Below are positions 1 to 14,636 of a stretch of DNA of 64,000 nucleotides, in pieces (within the stretch, counting starts at the first letter, position 1; the number at the start of each line of letters is the position of its first letter). The notes under the pieces were generated by a model that was not told the DNA's origin, did not search any database, and saw nothing but the letters and a program-made list of their open reading frames with translations. The DNA lies in assembly GCA_021432635.1 (NCBI GenBank), contig MU270142.1, positions 1 through 64,000 on the forward strand, in the 5' to 3' direction. The DNA comes from Thozetella sp. PMI_491 (lineage: Eukaryota > Ascomycota > Sordariomycetes > Chaetosphaeriales > Chaetosphaeriaceae). Both the position numbers and the translations under genes were made by a program.

Positions 1-41
1 GAGGGGAGGGGAGGGGGTGTCCCAGCAGAAAATCAGTTAGG

Positions 42-61
42 ATAATAATAATAATAATAAT
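42..61. repeat. (ATA)n microsatellite
   Basis: About 6.7 copies of the trinucleotide ATA/AAT in a row at the left edge of the window. No gene is attached. Confidence 0.9.
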
Positions 62-1360
62 GGGACGGGAGGGGCGCAAATCGCGCACGCGCTCGGGTCG
101 TAATGGGACGTGCAAAACGACACGGAGGAGAGGGGGGGGGAGGAGAGAAAAAACAGGACAAGTCGAAGGAGACGCCGCCCAGCGCTTGTCTGCTGATAAA
201 GGGGAATGACCTGGCGAAGGATGACGGAGGTCGAGAAGTGTGATCATGGGCTCGTCCGCTTCTTGATGAGGTTGGGCCCGGCAAGGGACTAGAGAGGAGA
301 CCGGACTCTCGACTTGCCTACCTGGCTACTAAGTTGAGTTAGTATTAGCCCGGGACAGGCATGGTCTCGTCAGCCGAACAGCCAAACGGCTCACAGCCAG
401 AGAGCCTCTCACCGCCTTGCGAGGTGATTGCAGGAAGGTGCATTGCATGCTTCTCCTTCGGGCTGCTTCGAGTGCAGGCGAGACAGTGTCTCGCTTTCTC
501 TTCCCAGCAGCAGGTGGAGGAGGAGTGGATCCCACTTCCCCCCTCCCGCGAGCGAGCTACGAGGACGCGAGAAAGCTGCTGTGCTGCGTGCAGCTTGCGT
601 TCCTTGACCGTCCACCTGTCTCAAAGGCTCTCCCCAACCGGCTAGCCGCGCTCTGAATGGCTCTAAAGCCGGGGAGGAGAAGGGGGAGGGGGGGAGGCTG
701 CGCTGGCCATGCTGCGCGCTGCGGCGTGCTGGGGTGGGTAGCCGGCAGTAGTAGCAGCAGCACCAGCAGCAGCAAGCTGGTGGCTGGCTATACCAACGGC
801 TGCTCCTAGTCCCGAGGGAAGGAGCAGACGGACGGCTGTACGAAGCACTCTCGGTTCCCAGCGCGGCGAAACAGAGGGGACGGAGCGCGCTGCCGAGGGC
901 GAACGGCCAGCCCCTCCCCGTTCCAGGTCTATGCGTGCATCCCACCGGCCAGGGCGCCGTGCCCCCTCCCGCGCCCGGAATCTCTTTATATAGAAGGCCG
1001 AGAGACTCGGAATAGATGTGCTACGTCTCAGGTTCCTGTGTTTCGTTTCCCTCGAGCGCTCTAGCGTTTGTCGTGGGCGGAGTGCGTCTGAACTTCCATA
1101 GGTACCCGCCCGGTACTCTTGTCATCTGAGATCTCCACTGTCCCACCGTCTGGGCCTTGCTCCCAGCGTTTCCCACCCCCCGGCAAGGTGGGGTGGGGTG
1201 GGCTGCTGCTGGAGAGCTCTCCCAGCCAGGCACGGCGCACGCCAGCCAGGCCAGCTTGCCAGGAGCCAGGGTAAGCTCCGCCAAGGGTCAGCCTGCGAGG
1301 GGCGAGGCGATGGAGCCAGCACGGCGGCGGAGAGCGGCCCAGGGAGGCAAGCTTGGCAAG

Positions 1361-1413
1361 GTACTACTACTCCGTACAGTACTACAATACTACAGTACTA
1401 CAGTACTCCAGTA
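1361..1413. repeat. GTACTAC-type simple repeat
   Basis: An imperfect array built from TACTAC, CAGTACTA and ACTCCGTAC words. It includes the TACTCCGTA string, which also occurs in related form near 24496, 28442 and 28532. It is probably noncoding simple sequence. Confidence 0.7.
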
Positions 1414-4400
1414 TGGCGAGCCGAGCGAGGGGCCCAGGCCACACCCGTCGGCAGGCGCCAGGCTGGACTGGCTACCTGGACTGGACTCGGGACGTGCGAG
1501 ACGTGATATCCACCTTTTTACTGAACCAAGATCCGGCCCGGTCTTGGATGCGGTCTCGTACGAGATAGATGAAGAGCAAGGAAGAACGACCCGCCACAGA
1601 CAACGGGCCACAAGCCAGACAGTTTTCCGCCGCGAGGCGAACGGCAGGAGAAGAAAAAGAAAAAGGGCGGAGGAGAGGAGGGGGGCGGGGAGGGAGGAGG
1701 GGGGAGTGAAGGGGCAAGGGTAGGCGGCCCTGCCCGTCTGTTCCTTCCCCCCCAAGGACCTCCTCGGTCGTGTCCCGTTCGTCAATGGCCAGTGATGGGC
1801 AATGAGCATACCGCCCTGAGCGTGTTTTCGCAGAGGATCCGCGGGCGGGCCACTCCAAAACGTGGCTCTAGTGACCCGATTTGGCGGCAACGACGGCTCG
1901 TGCTCTCGTTTGGGCGGGCACCAGCAACGATGGGCAAGGGCTCCGAGACGCTCCAGAACAGATCAGCAGGAATGCCTCTTTCCGCCGCCACAGTCACCCC
2001 AATCACGAGCCAAAGGGGAGGAGGCCGCCCCCCCGGACAGTGAAGACATGCTTGACACGGGCATCCCGCCAAACGGCCAGCCGAACGGCGAAGCGGTCGA
2101 TCCCCGGTGGCGCCATCACCCGCCCGCCGCCCTTGGGGACTAGCGCCCACATGTCTGGCTCGTCGAGACCCGTCGAGGGAGAAGCAAGGGAGAAGGAACG
2201 AGGCCCCCGTCCTACCCCTGACATTCTTGGGACTGTCACTTGTCACATTGTCAGCATCGACTTTCACCACATCCCACCGCAGCTCCAGTACGACGACAAC
2301 TCATCAACCCCAGATTTATCCTGCTCACCGACTCGGCCGATAAAGCATGATAATGCAGAGCGAGGCGGTCGGTGTAGGGGTGGGGACCGGCAGCCCAAAT
2401 TTACAGGGCCGAAGCCTGGCCTCAAGTCCGCTTGCCTGCCACTCGGGTCCGATGTTGGGCATCTGCTGGGGCACCACGCGATGGCGGGACAGCGTCGGTG
2501 CTTGCTTTGGCGGCCACGCCCATGCCGCCATGTGCTCGTGCATCGCCGTCCAGGTTAGCAACGTGTCATACATGAAATGGAACAATGAACACACCTCCCG
2601 TCAAGCCACTGCTGCACGGCTGGCCGCCGAACCGAGCGTTGGACCTTTCCCGGATGCTCCGAACGCACGCTGACATAACCAACAAAGCAACGCCTATGAG
2701 CCCCTCGACAGCCGAGACTGGCCATTGCCATTCGCCGCTGTCTCCCCGGCTTCGGGCAGAAATGCAGCTGAACCGTGGTCAGTACGACATCGCTCCCCCT
2801 GGCTTACACGTCGGCCTCCGTCCTCGCTCGGCAGTCGTTTCCTAGCCCCCTGCTGTCCCTGCCTACCCCGGGCTGCTGAGGCGACCGATCCCCTCTAGCT
2901 CGGCAGTTGGTCGCCGTGCCGTTCGTTTCTCCCTTTCTGAGCGGGGGGAGGAAACTAGGGGACAGACGGGGGGATCGAAGCCTCGAGGGCTTCTCTCGCA
3001 AGGAGGCCACGCTCGAAATGAGGTGAAAGTGTGACGTTCAGCACCATTATCTCGGTTAGGCAGTCCACAATTGCAGTTCCACAAGGCTGGGAAGCGTCTC
3101 CCGCCACGGCAGCATGCGGCCACCTGCAAAGTTGCCTCGCTCAAGTCCGGGGAAACGTGGGGGAAGACGACCATCCCATCGAGTGGGACTCGAGCATTGA
3201 GATCTCGCGATGATCCCCCGCACTCGCGTGGGTAGCAAAGGGGAATGGGAAGGCGGGACAAGGTGCCAGGTCGCACAACCCGACCTGTCGTCTGTCTGCC
3301 CTGGTTTTCAGATCCTCCATCAAGATCAGGATATTCCACAATCGATCCACACGTGACTGGATGGGTGTGCGGTAGCGCCCTGAATATGCCTTGATCGTGG
3401 CATGGGATCATGGCTCTCCTCGAAATAGGTGACACGGGACATCAATCTGGAGAGCGCATATCAGATTGGCATATTCGTCGATATTTTCCTCGTTCGGTTC
3501 CACCCTGACCGATTCCGAAAGTTTGGTGATCTGTACAACATCTCGCCTCGCCCATCCACCCAAACCAAGGCAATCTTGCCGGCTCAACTTTGTCTCAGGT
3601 CCGTTTCTTCTTGTCCTCGCGTGGCGGCAGCTTCATCGGTTTCGTGCGCAATTCGCCGCGTGAGTCTCTGTACGTCTCGAATATGCCAGGCTCCGTCGGA
3701 GACGGCACTGGCGGCAAAGGAGAAGGTGGCTCTGGAGAGGTCATCAGTGCTTCTTACGCAACGGAAAGGATGGCCGCCGATGATCCTAGCGCGTACTACG
3801 TCTTTCTCCGTCTGCATGTGTGGCTATATCTGTGGAACGGAATACAGGCTACTAAGACCGTGACACCACTGCATGCCGAACAAACAAGCTTTTAGGGCGT
3901 TTCTAGGAGGAGAGTACTACTCACCTTCAGGGGTCGAAGAGGCTGGAAGCGTTGGCCCGCTCTGTGCTTCGACGCGATTCTCACTAGGTGCCACCATCGC
4001 TACCAACGTGTCACCCGATAGAAGCTCGTCGAAGATTCCGACGGGACTACTACGGGCATCTGTAGCTGGGCATGCCTGAGCATCTGGTTCCGGTACCCGG
4101 TTCCGCAGCTCGCTTGTATGAGCTGCATCCACGAGAGCACCAGGATAAGCGGTTCCTGCTGGGTGGCGGCTAGGGGTCTGACCGAGGCTGCTTTCCGGGC
4201 ACAATGTCGATCCAAAGAGGACTGAGGGGGGCCCGATAGATGCCGGGCAGTCCGCGCCTTTGGCCTGACAGTCCTTGTCTTGATCGTTACTTGGATTCAT
4301 TGTTCCGTCCTGGGAGTATTGCCGTGATGGTAGGTGCTAGTTTTTCTGACAGACGCCCAGGAATGGAGAGGCAGAAAAGACAAGTCAACTCACCGTGTGA

Positions 4401-7400
4401 GGAAGGTAGGTCTAGCCTTGCTCTCGCCTTTCAGAATTTGAGCCCTGGACAACCAAAACGTAGGGTTCCCGAGCCCTTGTCGACGACATAAGCGAGCTCG
4501 AGGGGCAGTTCACGGCGGAGCAGCGAGACTGAACGAGGGGCGTTCTCGCCGTTTTGGGAAATGCCCTAGAAGAGCTAGATGGCCAAGACATGTGAACAAC
4601 GACAACGAGTGTTGTTAGGACGTAGGAACGGCTGCAACTCAGCGAATCAACCCTGGCAAGGCCCTTCGTCTCTCCTTAGTGATATAGGCATCTATGGGGT
4701 TGGCCGTGAAGCCCCTGACAGCTGCCTAGAAGAGTGACACCCTCCACTGTTTCTGGCCTCGTCTGGATCGATGGAATGGGATATTTACCTTCAGAAGCAT
4801 CGAGAAAGGCACAAGGGGTTTAGCACTATCTGAACAATATACAGCACGTCTTGGTGTAAAGGCGTGCGAGTCCGCTGTCCATTGTTCACGACTCCATAAC
4901 ATAGCGGCTTGTCCTACGCTGCCAACCCAATAGACACCTCTGTATATGCGTTTAGGCAAAACTTTGGATCCGAAGCTTCATGCCGAATTTTGCAATGCCC
5001 GCCCATCTCCCGCTTCTTGAAATGCTTAGAGCAGACTTGGGGCATATTTTGCTTTGCTCCTGAGCCGACGCCGTCGGCATTTATTGAGACAACCGAGGCG
5101 GTGCCCGCTCGACCATCATGCCGAAACAGCTCTCCCCAAGACGATTCGTCTTGCCATGCCGTTGCGTTGGTTGTCGGAGGAGGAGCTCTTAGATCGGGGG
5201 CCCTAAACGGTGGAGGCGTCAGGTCTCCACTCCAGGCGTCGTCCTGCCTTGCAGCACGTCATGCAGCAGCACAAAAGGGTGTATCTTGACCAAACGCAAG
5301 GTTCCAGTACCTCCAGAGCTGCTTGATCTCCTGACCCCCCCGAAATGCTGGCCCCTCGGCGGCACGGGGGCCGGCGTTGGCGGCCCTGGTCGTTCCGCAG
5401 AGGCACCAACAGCAGTGGCCCGAACCCCTGAGCGTTCCAAAACATTCTGGAAGTCAATGTAAACAACTACGGTCATGTAGTACAACAAAAGCCGTTTTGG
5501 CGACCTGGTTCGCCAGGGACCCACGGCCTCTGGCCGCATTAGGCTGCCCCCTTCCGAATCGAGCATCATGCATACTGCACGATGCTGTCGACGCCAATCC
5601 ACTTTCCTACACACCCACGAGGTACCCCTCTCGTCTCCTGGCCACGCAGGGAGAGAGCGCCGTATCTGCGGGACGGCCAACAGAAGATCCCCCCCGGCCA
5701 GGCACCGTGCTTCCCTTTAAGACGGGGGGAGAGGGGGGAAAGGGTTCCACTCGGCTACCCGCATGGGCAAACCGGTGTCGTCCCGGAGGAGCGAGCGAGC
5801 TGGCTAGGCTAAGTACCACTGAGGTCACTAGTACTCACACCTCGTCGGAAGCGAGGGGGCGAGGGGCCGCCGTGGCTCCCATCTTGGCGAGCTTCCAGAT
5901 TCGAGACGAGCGCTCTGCACATCATCCTCGGGCTACCTCCTCCCACTCCGGCCCGTCCTCGGCTTGCTCCCCGGCTGCGTCACCAACTTGGCCATGCCCG
6001 CTCGCCATCGGCCACGAGCCGGTTGGCCGTGGCTGCAGGCAGAGGTCTTGTTTGTGACCAACGTGCCTCGTGTTACCTCTGTGCCTATGCCCGTCTCCTG
6101 CAGCAGTCACACTACCTTCCCCGGGCGTGCTCGCGCGCATACGGTGGCTTCTCCCAGCCGATGACGGTGGCACCGGCGCCGATACTGACCGGTTTGCCTT
6201 CGGACTACCGCAGGTCTAGTCCCCCGCTCCCCTCGCCCCCCTCCCCCCTCTTCCTCCACTCCAACTCCCTTCCCGTCTTGGGCCGGCCGCTGCGTGATGA
6301 CTCGCATCAATCACCCGCCTTCCGCGCACCGGCAAGAGGTCACAAGATTGCTGGCGGCTCCTGTGTCTTCTAGGCCCGTAGGAGATTGGTCGGTAGACTT
6401 GCGTAGAGGATATGGAGTAGATGAGGGGGGCACCCTCCTTCTACCCTCTTCTGATATTGATGATATCTTTGATTTTGCTATTCCCCGTTCAACAGACCTG
6501 GTTGGTCGTAGCTATCCGTGCTATCGCCTCGGATATGTGCTGCAAGGACTTTTCCCTCCCTGCTGATAAATGCTCGAGGCCAACCAGACTGCCCTCGCGG
6601 CCTCGAAGCACAATGTTAGCAGGGGAACGTCTGTATTACTTTGCTGCCGTGTGGCAGTATGCGAACCCCTCATGTTGCCCTACAAACGGCTGACGGCGAG
6701 CACGGTATCCGTCGTGCTACTGGAGATAGGGAGGTGGAAGGGAATCAGGGCTGGGGGGCGGAATGGCCGGTCCAGCACATGGCTCTTTGCCTCTGCATAG
6801 GCTGTGTTCTGCCGATTGTGCGCGACAAATGCTTCGGCAGAGTAAGGCCACTGTGACACGGGAAATGGACCGGTGCGATATGCCATGCATGCCAGCTGAG
6901 GGTACGTCTGCATTCCTCGGATCACTGGAACCCGGCCTGCCTATCCCATAGATCAATTCGACACTGTGTACAGCCTTCTTCGAGAGTTCTCGTATATTTG
7001 GTGTCTCGGTCCCCAAGGCATGACAGAGATGGTAGGGGAGAGGGGCGGCCTGGCATGGTACGACAGGCCGCCCGGCTCGCTTGAATCCATGTGACGGTGA
7101 CAAGTCATTTCCTGTGGCGTTGCGAGCCGGTGCTGCAGAGGCCAATCACTCATTTATCATAGCCTGCCCGCTCTGCATGCGAGACAGTGGCCAACGGCAT
7201 TTTCGCGGCCTCGAGGCATTCGCGGAGGAGACGGCCCCCGTTGTCGACTTACCAGGATACAGGTGGCGTATTCGACAGCTTTGCCTGCTCTCCTTTGGAG
7301 TGGAGATTCAGAAATGACACACGATAGACAGGAGATGAAGAAAGTCTTTATTACTTGGTATGTACATATTCCTTTGTCTGCTAATCTCAAAAATCCTTCA

Positions 7401-8687
7401 ATAAGACCCTCTTCCTCCTCTGTTTCCTTTGTCAGCGTCGGTGAACCAATCCTTTCCACTTTCAAGTCGGGATGAGCTCTGTAGGTCTCTTAGACAGTTA
7501 GGTGGCCAACCCAGACATGTAATAGAGCTGGCTACCACGGTCGCAGCCGCGCGGAGGCGATGTCGACCTTGCCGAACCCAAGATCGCTGAAACCTGCTGG
7601 CCTACATGTCCACGCTGCGGTGACTCTGAAGCCGCAAGTGGCACCGGTCCGACCCGTCGCTAGCTGTAGGACAGGAAGCGAATCGGCAGAATGATGAGGA
7701 CGCCCTTTTGGGAGTTCTTACCCAATCTCGAGCTCGTCGTCTTAGCCACAGTGCTTCTCGCGCTTGCGCCGTTGACCGGATCCCGGGGCCTTTGGTCCTT
7801 GATGCGGAAAGCGGAGGTCGGGAAGAGGCTAACCTATGTCTGTTGTCATTCAATATGCTTCGGAAACTTTCTACATAAGCCGCAACCTCGCCGCTGTCTT
7901 CCCGCTTGCCGCCGTAGAAGGTGGCCGCACCGTCTTTCTTTTGGCTCCTAGGACTCGAGCAGACTGCCAGTTATCTAGACGCACCTCTGGCCCTGGCCCA
8001 CACTCGCTCACTTAGAAGTCCTAGTTATTGGGGGTTTCCTAAGCTGTCACTCTCTTATCTTTTGTCTTTTCTCCCCTCCCTTCCCTCCCCATCGAAGGAG
8101 AGCTACGAGTGGCCGGTGGCGGCACACAGCCGGCAGGCGGGCACAGACAAGAGGCCACAGAGCTACTACGGACGGCCCGAAAGGTACCCAACCTCCCCAG
8201 TTCCATCTTGACACTGATATCATTCTTGCCACACTGGGCACAGCTAGAACTACAGATACGCCAACCCAAAGTTTGAAGCTGGTCTTGCGCTCCCCGTCGT
8301 TTTTGGGACCTTCCCCTCGCCCTCCGATTGTCCTACAAACGGTCTAGTAGACAATACTGGCTTTCTCCGGAGGTACAGGCGTGGGGGCCGTACAGTGAAG
8401 TCCGAGCATGCAATGAGCGCGAACTTGCTCCCACCTTTTGGCTCTCCTTGTGGTAGCGCATCCCGGAGAGCTACGCGCTCGAACCTCGGGAACGTAAGCG
8501 AGGAGACGCGTCCGTGGAACAACTTCTTTGGGAAAATGCGACGTTGACGGTCTTATCTTTTAATGTGCACAGCCATTTACCGGCAATCAACGATGGTGTT
8601 GACGGTAGCTACAGCTTGAAGTAAGAGGCATGGTAGATGTAGAGAAGTAGGACCAATCCCGGACTTCGCGCTGTGGACGGGCGTATG

Positions 8688-8715
8688 GCCAGCCAGCCAG
8701 CCAGCCAGCCAGCCA
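8688..8715. repeat. (GCCA)7 microsatellite
   Basis: Seven perfect tandem copies of the tetranucleotide GCCA in intergenic DNA. Confidence 0.95.
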
Positions 8716-9850
8716 CGAGGGATGTGGGCGTCGTTGCCTCACAGTCCCTCTAGCAACTGGTGCCTGGTTCGACGCTAAACAGGCTACAGAGCTGAACAAA
8801 TCTCGGCATTGGGTATGAATTGATGGATAGAGATGTTCGTATTGAGATGGAGGCTAAGAAGCCAAGAAGCCAAGACATGACCTATACACACATAGATGCG
8901 TAGGCAGGTTCCGGAATGCATTTATATTTACAGGAAGCCAAAGGACGGCTATTACCTCTCAACGCCGAGGTTGACTTGGCATGAGGCTCTATACACTGCC
9001 CCCAAGCAGTGGCATGTCCCAGAAAGGTTATTCTATTTGCGTTCTAGCAAGGATGGATGATTTCAACCTACGTTCTGCCAACAGTAGGGAGGGATTAAAA
9101 AAAAAAAAAAGGAGAGAAAAATCACAAAACATGCAAAATGCAACAAAACAGAGTGTGGGCCAGGGCTGTGTGTGTCGTCACTGGGCAATGGCTTGTAGCA
9201 CAACATGGAAACCCCTACGGCTCTCGATAGAATCCCGGGCTTCGGGTGAGGTTTTAGCTCGGCGAGGCGCACGTCATTCTGCCTGGGGAGACCGCTGAAT
9301 TTTGTCAGTCACAGGGGCACACGTGCCGTGCCCCAGCGGGTCCCCTCGCCCCGGCGACACGCCATTTGTAGCGTGAGCATCAGCAGCTCTCAGCCTTGTG
9401 CGATGGGAAAGTGAAATTGGTTCAGCCTCGCCCGCCAACCTTCCCATTGTCCCTCCCCATTCCTATTGTCGGCGCCCGCTCTCCATTCAAAGTGCCCTTC
9501 GCCAAACGGAAAGACAATACCCGCGTACATCCTCTCGTGGGCCCTGCATTCATAAGAAGACGCACGCCTTTTAAGCCCGCGTCGTCTTCTCCAGTTGCAC
9601 AGAGCCGCCGCCACACGACCTAGCTCTCCTCTTCGTTCGCCCCATAACTTTTTTGAGCGCTTGCTTGATCCCTAGCTCTTCCTCTTGCGCTCCCAGGTCT
9701 GGGAGATTCAACGACGACAGCCACGGCGAGAAGACTTGGCTCTTTGCGACTCTCACCTTCCTACCCTCTGTATTCTTTTTCCATCCCCGCGTGCACGCGC
9801 CAATCCGCCGCCGCCGTCACCACTCTCAACTCGTCCCGACAACAATCATC

Positions 9851-11016
9851 ATGGCCAACCAGACCCCATCAACTCCCGTCAAGGTCCCCGCCACGGCCGC
9901 CAGCTACACGCCCGCGACCCTCGACCCGGACCTGCGCTCACAAATCAATGCGCTTCTGATCCGAGACGGCCATGTTACCTCGTGCGTTCACCCACCTTGC
10001 ATACCCGCGCCCCCCCGCCCCTTGCTTCCTTCCACCTTGCCCCGCCTCGGCCGCCCTCTCTTGCTCCCCTCTTGCTCCCCTCTTCCTCCCCTCTTCCTTT
10101 GCTTGTCGCTGCAAGCCTAGACTAACTCCGAATAGTATTCAGGACCAGCTGCTGCACTCCCTGCACTCGAACCACGCCAACTGGCCGACCCTGATCCAGA
10201 CCCACGCCCTCAACCTTCTGCGCTCGGGCGAGATCACCACTTTTCCGGCCCTCATCCGGCGCGTCATGGACGATATCCGGCAGGACACTGCCAATAAGGC
10301 CTCGTCGACCAACGGCACCGGCGAGGTCAACGGCAGCGGATCCAAGAAAGCCAACGGCACAGCTGAGAACGGCCGCGAGGGCTCGGCCAACGACGGCGGG
10401 GCCACCGGCCAGCTCCAGCGACGCGGCGCCGCGAACGAACCCCCGAGCCTAGCGCTGCCCGCGGCGGTGCTCGAAGACGCCCTGCGCGTCACCCGCGAAG
10501 CTCTCGAGATGGTATGCGAGGTCGAGGACGGCGGGGCCACGTGAGCCTCGTGGAGGAAGGAAGCCGCGGCTTCCAAGGAGGTTAGCAAGTGCTAACATCG
10601 GGTCCCTCTAGGCCACTGTTGACATTGAGCTTGGCAGGGCGATGGCCAAGGACAAACATACTGAAGAGGGGAATGAGTCGTCTGGAGAGTATAGCATCTT
10701 GCTGAGGGCGGAGGAGACAGAGGGTGAAGAGTGGTCGGAGAGCGGCCTGGACCAGGGGATTGTGTGGGCGTCGGACGAGAGTTCAGTGGAGAGTGAGGGC
10801 CCGGACGAGGCTAAGGAGGAGGCACCTGAGGAGGAGGCTCCTCGGGGTAAGAACGAGAACCATGGAATATTTGCTTACGAGAGGGAGGAGAGGGCTGGAG
10901 CGGCTCAGGAAGTGGAGGAGGACGGCGACGAAACAGGAGAGGAGCGTGAGGATGCGGACAACGAGCTGGAGGACAGCGACGAGTACCTCCCCGGCTCGGA
11001 CTCGGATGACGACTAA
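9851..11016 (+). CDS. Uncharacterised fungal protein with acidic C-terminus, 3 exons
   Basis: I do not recognise a characterised family. The model is exons 9851-9981, 10136-10511 and 10612-11016, giving about 303 residues. Intron 1 has donor GTGCGT, branch-like CTAAC and acceptor TAG. Intron 2 has donor GTATGC, a TGCTAAC branch and acceptor TAG, and both junctions keep frame. The start ATG at 9851 follows CAATCATC and gives an N-terminus MANQTPSTPVKV. Residues about 45-95 look like a helical globular region (IQDQLLHSLHSNHANWPTL, then a LLRSGEITTF segment). After this come an Asn/Gly/Ser-rich linker, a helical segment (LPAAVLEDALRVTREALEM) and a tail of about 130 residues very rich in Glu and Asp. 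If intron 2 were retained, translation would stop at 10544 and the acidic tail would be lost. The composition suggests a nuclear or chromatin protein, which is inference only. The gene converges on cdc48. Confidence 0.75.
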
Positions 11017-11842
11017 ACCAGTCCCGGAGGTACGAGGGCTCCAGGCCGTAACTATTGCGGTTGTTCTGGGAGCCTCACGCATCTTCGGCACCGAGAGCGA
11101 GGCTCTTGGTACTATTATTGCTTAACGACCTAACGAAATTTCACGGCTTTGCTTTCTCAGCGGATAAAAACACACCATCAAACGGTGGATGGGTGTGAGG
11201 GAGAGAGTCGGATATCCATCACACTTGTCTCACATATACCATCAGCATACAGAGCTTCCCACCGGCAGACAACCCCGAATGTCGTGGGAGCTTGGCAAAA
11301 AGGAGTTCATAGAAGGCGAGGCACCACCACTATCAGAGTTGATATAAAAACATAATTACACCCAAACGGTCCTTACATATCCACTTCACACTGTGCATAC
11401 AGATCAAGCTCCTACATCATTCGAGGCGTCTTCTGTGTTCTCAAGCAATCTCAATTTGTGAAATCTATCGAGGGTGCTAGCAAGTGCAAGGCAGGAGACT
11501 ATGGACTGGATCCCTCCGACCTGCCAAGGCCGAGGGGGCGATAGCTCTCTGGTTTTCTTGGTTCGTCATGTTGATACTTCCCCCTCTAGCCGTACTCCTC
11601 TTCCCTCCCCGAAAACCCAGAGACCCCAGCGTCGTCATGAAGCGCGGACGCCCCAGCCAGGTCATCCTGCATGATACATATGTGCTCACAAACCACGGCC
11701 CAGCTAAGATAGTCGGGCTCAGCTGAATCTTGTCCCCTGGCTGAATCCCCAGAGACGGGATGGATCCGACAGGGGGAACTCGGCCAGCCTGCATTAAAAG
11801 GAAATGGTGGAATACATGGGAGTCGGTTAGGATTCCTGGCAC
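11017..11842. other. Convergent intergenic region
   Basis: The 3' flanks of the acidic-tail gene and of cdc48 meet here. It presumably contains both 3' untranslated regions and poly(A) sites. I see no gene: the small frames on either strand have no coding character. Confidence 0.6.

Positions 11843-14636
<2,794 letters not shown>

Larger units (their letters stand above)
1..9850. other. Long region without a supportable gene
   Basis: I find no open reading frame here with recognisable protein character, no convincing exon chain and no RNA gene. Frames up to about 225 codons exist on both strands, but they are Arg/Pro/Ser-rich and overlap each other in several frames, as expected in GC-rich noncoding DNA. 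The stretch has polypurine/polypyrimidine runs and microsatellites. The last few hundred bases, rich in C and T, probably hold the promoter and leader of the gene starting at 9851. A TATA-like string lies at about 984-991 with no gene attached to it. Confidence 0.6.

Noticed and set aside
409-945. Minus-strand frame of 178 codons
   Set aside because: Low-complexity Leu/Cys/Arg/Pro composition, partly from a GCAGCA repeat. No recognisable domain.
3776-4495. Possible small spliced gene on the minus strand (ATG 4300, MNPSNDQDKDC..., donor GTGAGT at 3924; another GTGAGT donor near 4390)
   Set aside because: The frame has plausible composition and good-looking donors, but every acceptor tried downstream leads to a stop within about 30 codons, and no upstream exon joins in frame. 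Too weak to list as a gene.
5377-6057. Plus-strand ORF of 226 codons
   Set aside because: Arg/Pro/Ser/Ala-rich without hydrophobic core pattern, overlapped by other equally open frames. Typical chance ORF in GC-rich DNA.
9098-9111. A14 run, considered as the poly(A) tail of a SINE or processed pseudogene
   Set aside because: No target-site duplication, no pol III boxes and no recognisable upstream body. Similar A or T runs at 15127 and 24157 also stand alone.
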